64,000 nucleotides of DNA. Source: CAVTAV01 sp963732795. GTDB lineage: Bacteria; Pseudomonadota; Alphaproteobacteria; CAVTAV01. Both the position numbers and the translations under genes were made by a program. Under the pieces are notes generated by a model. It was not told where the DNA came from and did not search any database. It saw only the letters and a program-made list of their open reading frames with translations. Positions 44,866-53,787 of the stretch are shown piece by piece (the first letter of the stretch is position 1; each line of letters begins with the position of its first letter). The DNA lies in NCBI GenBank assembly GCA_963732795.1, contig CAVTAV010000011.1:1-64000 (forward strand), in the 5' to 3' direction.

Positions 44866-47289
44866 TTAGAATTTGTATTTGACTCCAAGGCTTACGGCCT
44901 GGGTTTCGTAATAGTTCCGGTAGAGCGCCGAAAATCCGTCGCTGATGATGTGCTGCTTGATGCCGAAGGTGTTGAATATATCGGTCGCCGATAGCGTAAT
45001 TTCGCCGCGATCGTCGAAGATCGACTTGCTTATCCCGAAATCAAGCGAAAATCGGCCTGCTTCCGTCCCTTGGGGAATGGCTTTCCGCGCGTAATAGACC
45101 AGCCCGAGCTGCGTCTTGATGCCGTGCGGGAGCAAGAATTGGCCGTTCAGCTTGGCGTTCCAGGTGTCGTCCTTGGATGCCTGGATTGAGAACGGCCGCG
45201 GCGTCGGGAACAGCAACGTCGTGTCGAAAGCGTCGATTTTGATCTTGTACCAGTTGAAGCTGCCGGAAAGCTCCAACATGTCGCCGACGTCCTGAGTCAT
45301 CAGGATCTCGACGCCGGTATTCGATGCGCTTCCGACATTTGTGTAGATCCGGTTGACGATGTCGTAGGTGAAGCTCGAATTGTCGATCGTAAAGACCCGG
45401 AGGAACGGATCGTCGATCATCCGGTGATAGAGCGCGGTCGAGACCGTGCCGGTGCCCCATCCGGTCTTGACCGCCACTTCAACGCTTTCCGTGTCTTGCG
45501 GCCGCAGATAGGGATTGCCGACCTTCAAGAGCTCGGGATCGTCGTATTTCGGAAAGATGCGAAGTTCCGGCTCGCCGGGGCGGTCGATACGCCGGTTATA
45601 GAAGGCCGAGATGTCGGTCTCGTCCCCGAGCTTGTAGGTTAGCCGCACGTTGGGGAACGCCCGGAAGTAACTGTAGGAATCGTTCCGCGGGTAATAGTTG
45701 TTCTCGGGCGGCAGGTTATAAAAGACATGCGTCTGTTCGAGCCGAAGGCCGGCCTCGACCGCATAGCGACGCTTTTCGTGAATATAGTTCACGTAACCGG
45801 CATAGATGTTTTCGCCCCACTTCGACTTGTCGCCGAGACCGGGATAGATGACCGAGGAAACGCCGCGCACGACGTTGTAATCGATCGGCAGGCGGCGGAT
45901 CTGCAGTTTGGCGCCTGCTTCGAGGCGTCCGCTCTTCATCGGTCGGACATAATCGAGCGTGACGGGGATCGTGTGCTCGACGGCGTTCAGATGCGTTTCG
46001 TCGGTCCCCACACGAATCGGAGAGTTTTCGTTGAGATAATAGCTCTCGTCTTCCCAGCCACGGGTGTACTGAATCCCAAAGCTGATGTTATGGCCGGCGT
46101 CGCCGAATTCATGTTTATAGCTGCCGTCGAAGTTCAGATAGCCGGTGGTTTCCCTTTCGGTCCAGAACCAGAACCGCAGTCGCTGCATGGTGGCGGCGTC
46201 TAGGAAAGGCACCTCCGCGCGGTCTGTATGGTGTTCGAGGTCGAAGATCGACGAGAGGCTCAGCGTGTCGTTGTCGTCCGCTCGCCAGTCGGCGCCGCCT
46301 TTCACGATGTACTGGACCTGATGGCGATTCTCCGGGACCTGTGAGCGGATTTCACGGCCGTCGTCATAGTACCGGGTGGTGAATTCGTTGTTGGGCAGGT
46401 TTCGCCGGAGGAATATTTCCGACTGCAGATAGGTATCCACATCGGGAGTATTGTAAGTCAGGTTGAGGCTCGGAATGACCTTGGGGTTCTTGGAATAACT
46501 GCCCAAGTCGGTTGGCAGATCTGGTGTGCGCTTCGAGAGTTGCCCGAGGCCGAGGGTTAGGCCGACATCGCCATGCAGGCCAAGTTCCTTGTCCTCCTTG
46601 TAGACGATGTTGATGACACCCGCCATGCCGGCGGCATCGTAACGCGACGACGGATTGTTGATGATCTCGATCCGCTCGATATTGCTGGCGGGGATGCTGT
46701 CGAGCCCGGTCTGCCGACCATATCCGGTGAGGCTTGACTGCTTGCCGTCCATCAGAATCGCGACTTTGTCGCTGCCGCGCAGCAGCACGTGGCCCTCCTG
46801 GTCGATCGTAACGCCCGGAAGGCCTCTCAGCGCTTCCAGAATTGATCCACCCGATCGCGCAATATTGTTCTCCATTCGGAAGACGTTGACGCCCGGTGCG
46901 ACCGAAACTTCTTCATATCGCTGGGCAGTGATGACAACATCGCCGATTTGCGCCACAGGAACGAGGGCGATCGTACCGATGCTGTAGATCGTGTTGCGTT
47001 CGCCGATCAGCAACGGCATATCGACGGGGTCGTGGCCAAGAAAGCGCAGGTTTACGAGGTATTCGCCGGTCGCGAGTCCGTTAATCTCGAATCGGCCGTC
47101 CTCATTCGTTAGAGCGCCTGTGACGATCTCGTTATCCGATCGGCGCGTGATCGTCACGCTTACCGATGGCATCGGAGCGCGCGTAATTCGGTCGACGACA
47201 TGGCCGGAAACTCTGTTCTCCTCCTCCGCTTCGGCGAAGGCAGTATCGGGACAGAGGAGGAAAACGATACATACGAGCAAGCGTTTCAT
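44866..47289 (-). CDS. TonB-dependent outer-membrane receptor with carboxypeptidase-regulatory-like domain
   Basis: An 807-residue outer-membrane receptor. The signal peptide is RLLVCIVFLLCPDTAFA. Residues about 25-115 form a carboxypeptidase regulatory-like beta-sandwich (VSGHVVDRITRAPMPSVSVT, NEDGRFEINGLATGEYLVNL). A plug domain follows (VNVFRMENNIARSGGSILEA, LRGLPGVTIDQEGHVLLRGS), then a large barrel ending VSLGVKYKF. This arrangement, with the outer-membrane beta-barrel family 3 look, is best known from Bacteroidota but occurs in proteobacteria. Base composition seems somewhat lower in GC than the flanks. It may import the substrate or product of the neighbouring periplasmic dehydrogenases. 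Confidence 0.85.
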   Translation of the reverse strand: MKRLLVCIVFLLCPDTAFAEAEEENRVSGHVVDRITRAPMPSVSVTITRRSDNEIVTGALTNEDGRFEINGLATGEYLVNLRFLGHDPVDMPLLIGERNTIYSIGTIALVPVAQIGDVVITAQRYEEVSVAPGVNVFRMENNIARSGGSILEALRGLPGVTIDQEGHVLLRGSDKVAILMDGKQSSLTGYGRQTGLDSIPASNIERIEIINNPSSRYDAAGMAGVINIVYKEDKELGLHGDVGLTLGLGQLSKRTPDLPTDLGSYSKNPKVIPSLNLTYNTPDVDTYLQSEIFLRRNLPNNEFTTRYYDDGREIRSQVPENRHQVQYIVKGGADWRADDNDTLSLSSIFDLEHHTDRAEVPFLDAATMQRLRFWFWTERETTGYLNFDGSYKHEFGDAGHNISFGIQYTRGWEDESYYLNENSPIRVGTDETHLNAVEHTIPVTLDYVRPMKSGRLEAGAKLQIRRLPIDYNVVRGVSSVIYPGLGDKSKWGENIYAGYVNYIHEKRRYAVEAGLRLEQTHVFYNLPPENNYYPRNDSYSYFRAFPNVRLTYKLGDETDISAFYNRRIDRPGEPELRIFPKYDDPELLKVGNPYLRPQDTESVEVAVKTGWGTGTVSTALYHRMIDDPFLRVFTIDNSSFTYDIVNRIYTNVGSASNTGVEILMTQDVGDMLELSGSFNWYKIKIDAFDTTLLFPTPRPFSIQASKDDTWNAKLNGQFLLPHGIKTQLGLVYYARKAIPQGTEAGRFSLDFGISKSIFDDRGEITLSATDIFNTFGIKQHIISDGFSALYRNYYETQAVSLGVKYKF

Positions 47290-47439
47290 TACGACCCCAA
47301 ACAGATGCAAGACCAGCACACGGTCCATAAGACCGGGAAGGACCGTGTGGGGGTTGGCTTAAGCCAGTCTGAAACGCGAGGCCCCAATCAGACCTAATCC
47401 GCCGTCTCACAGAAAAGTGAAGCTTCGGCTTGAGGGCTC

Positions 47440-49272
47440 CTACTGGGCGTCGACCGAAAACGCCAGCAGCACATTGCCTCCGCGGGAGAACGGGCCGGCA
47501 TCGCCTGACGTGACGTAGACCATGCCGCCCGCGACGACGGGGCCGGGGCCGTCGATCGACGCGCCTTTGGCTTTGACGCCGTTGACCGTGTCGAAGTTCC
47601 GGTTGGTATCGAAGGTCCAGAGGATCTTGCCGTCTGCTGCGGCATAGGCGCGCATGCCGCCGTCATGGGAGCCGGCGAAGACGACGCCGGGAATGGCGGT
47701 GATCGCGGTGTTCTGCACGGCCGAGCAGCCGACGCTCGGCGGGCTGCACAGGAGCGCCGGCGGGGGCGTGAACCAGACCTGCTTGCCGCTCGCGAGATCG
47801 ACGCCATGGACGCCGCCGGGCGCGCTGGTGTCCTGGCCCGGCACGTCGAAATAGGCGAGCTTGCCGTCGCTTGCCGTGCCCCAGGCGCCGCCCTTGGCGC
47901 TGCCCGGACCCCAGTGATACTGCCAAAGGATCGCGCCCTGGTCGTCCGGATCGAGCGCGAAGCCCATGCCGGATTTCTGGGTGACGACAAGGACATCCTT
48001 GCCTTCGGGCGTGGTGGTCAGCACCGGCGAGGCGGAGATATCGTAATCGGGGCCGACATCGCTCGGACAATTCGGATTGTCGCCCGTGTTCTGATCGCCG
48101 CCGGTGCTCGGGTCGCAGCCGAAGATCCAGATGTCGCCCCTGAGGAGCTGCTTGCTCCATTTGAGCGTGCCTGTAGCGAGGTCCACCGCGACGACGGCAT
48201 TGCTGGTCTTGACCGGCGGGTCCGAATAGGCGTTGCCGGTGCCGACATAGAGAAGCCCGCGCTTGGCATCGATGGTCGGCGCGCTCCAGATACCGACACC
48301 GGACGGGCCCCAGAGCTGCTTGCCGGTGCTGGATTTGCCGCGCGGCTCGGGCTTGGGGACGGCGTAGTATTTCCATTTGACCGCGCCGGTCGCGGTGTCG
48401 AGGGCCGTGACGCTGCCCCGGAAGGTGCAGCATTCGTAATTTGGCTGGGCCGAGGTGCTTTCCTCCGAGACGCCGGTCATCGGGACATAGAGCACGCCGT
48501 CATAAAGCGTCACCGAGCCGGTGCCCGTCGCGGCGGGGTGGGTGTCGACCTTGACCTCCCAAAGCTTCTTGCCGGTCGAGGCATCGAGGGCATAGGCATT
48601 GGCCTTGGCGTCCGAGAAATAGAGCGCATAGCCGTCCTTCGCCGGGCCGATCGAGATCGCCGAGCGGACGCCCGCGTCGGCCTGATAAGTCCAGTGGGTG
48701 CAGCCGGTCTTTGCGTCGATCGAATAGATCACGCCGGTCGCGCTGCCGAAGAACAGCCTTCCGCCGAAGACTGCGGGCTGGTCGCGCGACGACATCGCAT
48801 TCGCGATGCCGAAGGCCCATTTGAGCTTGAGCTTGCCGACATTCGCCGCCGTGATGCCGCCGGTGTCCGGCTGGTAGCGCGTATTCGTGACCGTCCGGCC
48901 CCAGCCGGTCCATTGCGGCTGGCTCTCGGGGTCGCTGATCGGCGGGTTCGCCTTGCAGATATTGGCCGCCGATTCGATCTGCTCCTTCACCTTGCCGCCC
49001 GACAGGAACTCGGCCACGGCCTTTTTCTCATCCGCCGACAGTTTCTGCCCCTGCAGCCGCATCTTGCCCTCGGTCAGGGCCGCGACGATCGTGTTCGCGT
49101 CGAAGCTCATCAAGGTCGCCATGGTCGGGATCTTCTCGTCCGACGGCACGGCGTGGCACGACGCGCACTGGTCCGCGAAAATATCGACGCCGTCCGGCGC
49201 CTCGGCGGCAAAGGCGGTGGGCGCGGCGACGGAAATCGCGGCGCAACCAACGAGCAGACGGATGATCTTCAT
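47440..49272 (-). CDS. Cytochrome c-PQQ quinohemoprotein (polyvinyl-alcohol dehydrogenase type)
   Basis: A 610-residue exported quinohemoprotein. After the signal (LVGCAAISVAAPTAFAAEA), an N-terminal cytochrome c domain carries CASCH with the methionine region IPTMATLMSF. The rest (about residues 120-610) is a PQQ beta-propeller with repeated blades such as LYFSDAKANAYALDASTGKK and VYVTSGDAGPFSRGGNVLLA, and a vicinal cysteine pair in YECCTFRGSV. An N-terminal heme followed by a propeller is the layout of polyvinyl-alcohol dehydrogenase; other quinohemoproteins carry heme at the C-terminus. The substrate may be another secondary alcohol. It ends about 150 bases upstream of the TonB receptor start. 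Confidence 0.8.
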   Translation of the reverse strand: MKIIRLLVGCAAISVAAPTAFAAEAPDGVDIFADQCASCHAVPSDEKIPTMATLMSFDANTIVAALTEGKMRLQGQKLSADEKKAVAEFLSGGKVKEQIESAANICKANPPISDPESQPQWTGWGRTVTNTRYQPDTGGITAANVGKLKLKWAFGIANAMSSRDQPAVFGGRLFFGSATGVIYSIDAKTGCTHWTYQADAGVRSAISIGPAKDGYALYFSDAKANAYALDASTGKKLWEVKVDTHPAATGTGSVTLYDGVLYVPMTGVSEESTSAQPNYECCTFRGSVTALDTATGAVKWKYYAVPKPEPRGKSSTGKQLWGPSGVGIWSAPTIDAKRGLLYVGTGNAYSDPPVKTSNAVVAVDLATGTLKWSKQLLRGDIWIFGCDPSTGGDQNTGDNPNCPSDVGPDYDISASPVLTTTPEGKDVLVVTQKSGMGFALDPDDQGAILWQYHWGPGSAKGGAWGTASDGKLAYFDVPGQDTSAPGGVHGVDLASGKQVWFTPPPALLCSPPSVGCSAVQNTAITAIPGVVFAGSHDGGMRAYAAADGKILWTFDTNRNFDTVNGVKAKGASIDGPGPVVAGGMVYVTSGDAGPFSRGGNVLLAFSVDAQ

Positions 49273-49287
49273 CGGCAAGGTCGAACC

Positions 49288-50047
49288 TCAGAAGCTGATA
49301 TCGGCCACGCGCTCCCGCACGATCCACTCGATCGGATCGATCAGGCCCTGGCCATGGGCGAGCATCTCGCGCGTCTTTTCGGGGCCCAGAGTCTTGGCAA
49401 TCGGCGGCTCGCCGTCCAGCGGCGCGAAGCTGTTGTAATACATGTTGAGGGTGATCAGGTTCCATTCGCCGCCGTGCTGGGAGACCGTGTAGTCCATGCC
49501 GGCGAAGGTGCCGTCCTTTTTGGCCTGCACCGCGACCGGGGCCATGTAGGTCCGGTAGAACTGGGTATAGGCGAAGGCCTTGCCGGGATAGGGCCGGTAC
49601 TTGCTGGCGAACTGAACCCGCGCGTCGCCCGGATCGACGAAGAACTCGTTCACCCGGTTCTCGAAGCTGCGGTGGACGGATTCGAGGCAATTGGCGAGTC
49701 TGGATCTTCAGCGCCTTGGCCCTTGCGGGCCCGAGCGCCTTCTCCAACGGGCCCGGCCCGTCGAAGATCTCGAAGCCGGAGACCGGCTGGCGGGCCTGGA
49801 ACTCGTCGGTCTCGCCGACCACGGTGCGATAGACTTGGCGCGACTTGACGCCGGCGGCCTTCAGCGCCGGCACGACGTCGTTCTTCTCGAGCGCCAGCCA
49901 CTGCTGGACCTTGTCGGGCTTCACCCGATAGACCGTGACCATCAGCCGCGTGTTGCCCTGGGCTTGGGCCGCGGCGGTATCGATGCCGAACCCGATCGCC
50001 ATCAGTAGCGCGATGACGCCGACGACCGCTTTCAGTGAAGTCTTCAT
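49288..50047 (-). CDS. Secreted hypothetical protein, frameshifted
   Basis: An exported protein of about 252 residues with signal peptide (VGVIALLMAIGFGIDTAAA). The first half, TRLMVTVYRVKPDKVQQWLA and GVKSRQVYRTVVGETDEFQA, resembles a dimeric ferredoxin-like (NIPSNAP/antibiotic-monooxygenase) pattern. A one-base indel near 49697 shifts to ANCLESVHRSFENRVNEFFV, AYTQFYRTYMAPVAVQAKKD and TVSQHGGEWNLITLNMYYNS, which repeats the same kind of strand pattern, so two related halves are likely. It ends 15 bases before the quinohemoprotein start, suggesting one transcript. Function unknown. Confidence 0.6.
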
Positions 50048-50090
50048 GTCCTGTCCCTTTATCCCCCGGAGGGCCCTAAGACCGTTCGCG

Positions 50091-50152
50091 GTGAGCCTGT
50101 CGAACCGCGCGTGGCCACGCGACGTCCTTCGACAGGCTCAGGACGAACGGAG
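50091..50152. repeat. Intergenic palindrome, GAGCCTGTCGAA/TTCGACAGGCTC
   Basis: A 12-base perfect inverted repeat (50093-50104 with 50128-50139) around a GC-rich centre that itself contains GCGTGGCCACGC. The TTCGACAGGCTCA-GGACGAACGG tail is shared with the element near 5699. It lies between two minus-strand genes and could be transcribed as a stable hairpin or terminate the upstream gene. Confidence 0.65.
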
Positions 50153-50160
50153 ATAGGCTG

Positions 50161-50805
50161 CTAATTCACCAGCTTGTTGTCCAGCGACCCGAGCTCGATC
50201 TTGCGCGTGGCGTCGACCTCTTTGGCGGCGGCATCGGCTTTCTGGCCGTGCAGCATGTCCCAATGGACGGCGCGATAGCCGATCATCCATTCGCCGTTCT
50301 GCTTGACCCATTGGTCGGTGTACCAGCCCGAGCCGGTGACGCTGAAGCTGCCGTCGGCATTCTCGCCGAGCATGGTGAAGCGGGATTGGGCGGCCGCGGT
50401 GTTCGGACCCGTCACCTTCACCTTGATGTTGCTCAGCACGTCGCCGCGCTGGCGGACGGGCTGGCCGGCCCGCGCCTTGGCCATGCGGGCGGTGGCATTC
50501 GCCATCCGGTTCTTGATCGCCTCACGGCCGGTCAGGATGCCTTCGACGATGTCGATCTTCCCGTTGGGCGCGAACAGCTTGATGTAGTTGTCCCAATCCG
50601 CCGACTGCAACAGCCGCATATAGTCCTGGAGCTTCCAGCGGATTTCGGATTCCGCCTCGAGCGCGGCGACCCGCTGCTCGAGATTCGCCTTGTCGGATGC
50701 GAGCGCGTGATAGGAGACACTGCCGCCTGCGAGCAGGACCATGGAAAGCGCGGCCGCGGCGCCGCAGAGGAACGCAACCTTACGAGTGCCGAATGAGCGT
50801 GTCAT
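50161..50805 (-). CDS. Exported SnoaL/NTF2-like protein
   Basis: A 214-residue protein with an N-terminal membrane or signal segment (VAFLCGAAAALSMVLLAGGS), a short coiled coil (DKANLEQRVAALEAESEIRW) and then a SnoaL-like domain: LQDYMRLLQSADWDNYIKLF, ILTGREAIKNRM and GSGWYTDQWVKQNGEWMIGY. SnoaL-like proteins are cone-shaped enzymes or binding proteins. The same coiled-coil-plus-SnoaL layout occurs three times in the large protein at 57500-59572, linking the two genes. It lies directly downstream of the quinoprotein gene (22 bases), so it is probably in the same transcript. Confidence 0.75.
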   Translation of the reverse strand: MTRSFGTRKVAFLCGAAAALSMVLLAGGSVSYHALASDKANLEQRVAALEAESEIRWKLQDYMRLLQSADWDNYIKLFAPNGKIDIVEGILTGREAIKNRMANATARMAKARAGQPVRQRGDVLSNIKVKVTGPNTAAAQSRFTMLGENADGSFSVTGSGWYTDQWVKQNGEWMIGYRAVHWDMLHGQKADAAAKEVDATRKIELGSLDNKLVN

Positions 50806-50827
50806 CGTCGTTCCCTCGTTTGCTATG

Positions 50828-52636
50828 TCAGTTCTTCAGCTCGAAAACCCAGACCGTGCTGGCGCTTTCGAGCGGCGCGTCGACATCCGGCGTGAGGCCG
50901 CCCCAGCTTGAGGCATTCGGCCCGCCTGAGGTCGCGATCACCGCGACATACTGCTTGTCGCCGACCATGTAGGTGATCGGGAACGAACTCACCTTGTTGT
51001 TGAGCCGGACCTGCCAGAGGACCTTGCCGGAATTCGCGTCGAAAGCGCGGAAATAGCGGCCGTTGGTGCCCTGGAACAGGAGGCCACCGGCCGTCGGCAG
51101 GCTCGCCGAGGACTGGGCCGCGCGGTCGCGATGCTCCCAGGCCACGTCGCGGTTCGTAAGGTTGACGGCGTCGAGCCGGCCGATATGACCGTCGCTGTTC
51201 GGCGGCGGCAGGACCTTCCAGCCCGCATGGCCGCCCGCCGGAGGATCGCTGCCTTCGGCCGGATAGGGCGTGTACGCGCCGCAATGCCATTGCATCGGCA
51301 TATAGAGATAGTGGTTGGTCGGATCATAGCCGAAGCCCGGCCAGTTCCGCGCCCCGCCGCCATGGGGGCAGATCTTCACGGTCTGGCCTGGCTGCGGGAT
51401 CAGCTTGGGATCATAGGTCTTGGCGCCGGTCTTGGGATCGATCGACGTGACGACGTTCTGGATCCCCATATCCTTGGAGAAGACGAACTGGCCGGTCTTG
51501 GCGTCGAGCGCCTCGATGATCGCCATCTTGCCGGAAGTGACCACCAGCTTGCGGTCCTTGCCGTTTACCGGAAGCGTGACGATCTGGCGCTCGAAGACCC
51601 AGTCCAGGTCCCAGCTATCGTTCGGCAGATGGGGATGGTTCCACACCAGCTTGCCGGTATCCGGATCGAGCGCGAGCGTATTGTCGGTATAGAGAAGCGT
51701 GTTGGTGATGCCGGGCTTCTTGACCGCCGGATAGGTTCCGCGCACGGTCGAGGACCAGGGATAAGGCTGGCCGACGCCCATATAGAGCAGGTTCAGCGCC
51801 GGGTCGTAGCTCGCTCCGGTCCAGACCGAGCCGCCGTAGCGGGCGTTGTCCGGCAGGTCGTTCCAGGTGTTGCCGCCCGGCATGTCATGGGTCGGGACGG
51901 TGTAGAACCGCCAGACTTCGTTTCCGGTCTCGGCATCGAGCGCCATGATGAAGCAGCGCGAGGCGGTGCAGTTGCTCTTGCCGAAGATGACCTTGCCGTG
52001 GACCACGAGCGGGACGCCGGTCACCATACCTTCGCGAGGGTTGGTGACCTCATGATCCCAGATCACTTTGCCGGTTTTGGTGTCGAGCGCGACCATATGG
52101 CCGTTTGAGCCCTCGACGAAGAGCTTGTTCTCGTAAATCGCCATGCCGCGATGCATGATCGGGCGGACGCCCTTGCCGTAGCGCGGCCGGTACGTCCAGA
52201 ACACGTCGCCATTCGCGGCGTTCAAGGCCTGGACGGCATCGCCCGCGTTCTGCACGAACATGACGCCATCGTGCACGATCGGGATCGCGCCGGCCTGGCC
52301 GTTGGTCAGCGACCAGGTCCAGGCAAGGCTCAGCTTGCCGACATTCGACTTGTTGATCTGATCGAGCGGGCTATAGCCCCAGCCGGCGTAATTGCGCCGC
52401 CAGTTCACCCAGTCGCCCGGTCCCGGATTGGAGAGCGTGTCCTGGGTCACCGGCGACATCTTCTCGAGAACCGCGTTCTTCGCCTTCAGCATCTCGGCGG
52501 TATGCGGATCGGGCTCCGACGGCATCTGGAAGCCCTGGGCCAGGGCCGGCGTGGCGGCGAGGTTGAGCGTGAGAGTGGCCAGCAGGCCGAGCCCGGATAA
52601 GCCCAGAACCCGGCCGGCGACGCGCAAACGGTCCAT
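50828..52636 (-). CDS. PQQ-dependent alcohol dehydrogenase-type quinoprotein
   Basis: A 602-residue exported eight-bladed propeller protein with signal peptide (LLATLTLNLAATPALA). The opening WVNWRRNYAGWGYSPLDQIN, the tryptophan-docking repeats LLYMGVGQPYPWSSTVRGTY and LALDPDTGKLVWNHPHLPND, and DLDWVFERQIV (likely the catalytic aspartate region) fit methanol/ethanol-type quinoproteins. No cytochrome c domain is attached and no adjacent-cysteine ring motif is visible. Electrons may go to the nearby separate cytochromes. The substrate cannot be fixed; PQQ synthesis genes are not in the window. Confidence 0.85.
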   Translation of the reverse strand: MDRLRVAGRVLGLSGLGLLATLTLNLAATPALAQGFQMPSEPDPHTAEMLKAKNAVLEKMSPVTQDTLSNPGPGDWVNWRRNYAGWGYSPLDQINKSNVGKLSLAWTWSLTNGQAGAIPIVHDGVMFVQNAGDAVQALNAANGDVFWTYRPRYGKGVRPIMHRGMAIYENKLFVEGSNGHMVALDTKTGKVIWDHEVTNPREGMVTGVPLVVHGKVIFGKSNCTASRCFIMALDAETGNEVWRFYTVPTHDMPGGNTWNDLPDNARYGGSVWTGASYDPALNLLYMGVGQPYPWSSTVRGTYPAVKKPGITNTLLYTDNTLALDPDTGKLVWNHPHLPNDSWDLDWVFERQIVTLPVNGKDRKLVVTSGKMAIIEALDAKTGQFVFSKDMGIQNVVTSIDPKTGAKTYDPKLIPQPGQTVKICPHGGGARNWPGFGYDPTNHYLYMPMQWHCGAYTPYPAEGSDPPAGGHAGWKVLPPPNSDGHIGRLDAVNLTNRDVAWEHRDRAAQSSASLPTAGGLLFQGTNGRYFRAFDANSGKVLWQVRLNNKVSSFPITYMVGDKQYVAVIATSGGPNASSWGGLTPDVDAPLESASTVWVFELKN

Positions 52637-52797
52637 GATCTATTCCCCCAATGTGGCGCTGCTTTCGCTTGGCCCCATTTCAGGCCGAACGGATAGGGTT
52701 TGTCCAGTGCGATGTTGAATGGTCAATCATCGGCCGTATTTCCGCCGTCGTTGGTTTAATACTATTCTGCCTTCTCAATCTCGCATGGGGGATGATG

Positions 52798-53700
52798 ATG
52801 AAGTTCGCGCTGGCATTGACGCTTGCAGCGGCATTCGCGACGAGGGCCGCTGCTGCGGAAACCATCCTCACCTCCGATCCGCCGGTCAGATGCGCCAATT
52901 GCGCGGCGCTGAACAAGCCGCACGAGCCCTACAAGATCTACGGCAATACCTATTATGTCGGGGTCGCCGGGCTGTCCTCGATCCTTATCGTGTCGGACAA
53001 GGGGCTGATCCTGCTGGACGGCGACCTGACGCAATCGGCGCCGTTGATCGCGGCGAACATCGCCAAGCTTGGCTTCAAGCTCTCGGACGTGAAGGTGATC
53101 GGGAACTCCCATACCCATTACGATCACGCGGGCGGCATTGCGGCGCTTCAACGCGCGAGCGGAGCGGAGGTCGTGGCGAGCGCCGAGAGCGCCAAGGCGC
53201 TGGAGAACGGCGGGCCGATGCCGGACGATCCGCAATACAAGTCGCACGGCAATTTTCCGGCGGTGAAGAATGTTCGTGTCGTCAAGAACGGCGAAACCGT
53301 ACGGGTCGGCAATGTCGCCATCACCGCCCATTACACGCCCGGCCATACGCCCGGCGGTACGACCTGGACCTGGAAATCCTGCGAGGGAGAGCGCTGCCTC
53401 GATGTCGTCTATGCCGACAGCTTGAGCGCGGTCTCGTCGGCGGGCTTCCGGTTCACGGGCGACGCGGATCACCCGAGCATCGTCGGCGAATTCCGCCGCA
53501 GCATCAGCACGGTCGCCGATCTCCCTTGCGATATCCTGCTGACGCCTCATCCCGGCTTTACCGGCCTTGACCGCAAACTTGCCGAACGCAAGGCGCACCC
53601 CGAGACCAATCCGTTCATCGATCCGGATGCTTGCCGGGTCTATGCCGCGCGCGCCACCGAAGGGCTCGAAAAGCGGGTCGCGGAGGAGACGGCCCAATAG
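52798..53700 (+). CDS. Subclass B3-like metallo-beta-lactamase-fold protein
   Basis: A 300-residue exported MBL-fold protein. Of three successive ATG codons I chose 52798, which has GGGGG at 7 bases. The signal peptide is LALTLAAAFATRAAA. Zinc ligands are in IGNSHTHYDHAGG (H105, H107, D109, H110), GHTPGGTTWTW and LTPHPGF, an arrangement typical of the B3 family. B3 enzymes hydrolyse beta-lactams, but many environmental relatives do not; no resistance claim is made. It is divergent from the quinoprotein gene and precedes a PQQ sugar-dehydrogenase-type gene, so it may serve in the catabolic set. Confidence 0.8.
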   Translation: MKFALALTLAAAFATRAAAAETILTSDPPVRCANCAALNKPHEPYKIYGNTYYVGVAGLSSILIVSDKGLILLDGDLTQSAPLIAANIAKLGFKLSDVKVIGNSHTHYDHAGGIAALQRASGAEVVASAESAKALENGGPMPDDPQYKSHGNFPAVKNVRVVKNGETVRVGNVAITAHYTPGHTPGGTTWTWKSCEGERCLDVVYADSLSAVSSAGFRFTGDADHPSIVGEFRRSISTVADLPCDILLTPHPGFTGLDRKLAERKAHPETNPFIDPDACRVYAARATEGLEKRVAEETAQ

Positions 53701-53787
53701 GCCGGCGCCCGCCCGTCACTTCGATTTGAATGGAAAAGCGGCGGCTATGCCCGCAGACTAGGCCGAACCTGTTCGGGGGAGGGGACC

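Noticed and set aside
47665..49848. A 727-codon open frame opposite the quinohemoprotein gene
   Set aside because: Low-complexity R/G/A/D-rich translation without domains, while the other strand has heme and propeller motifs.
52798..53700. Calling the B3-like gene an antibiotic resistance determinant
   Set aside because: The fold and ligands alone do not show beta-lactam hydrolysis, and the neighbours are catabolic.
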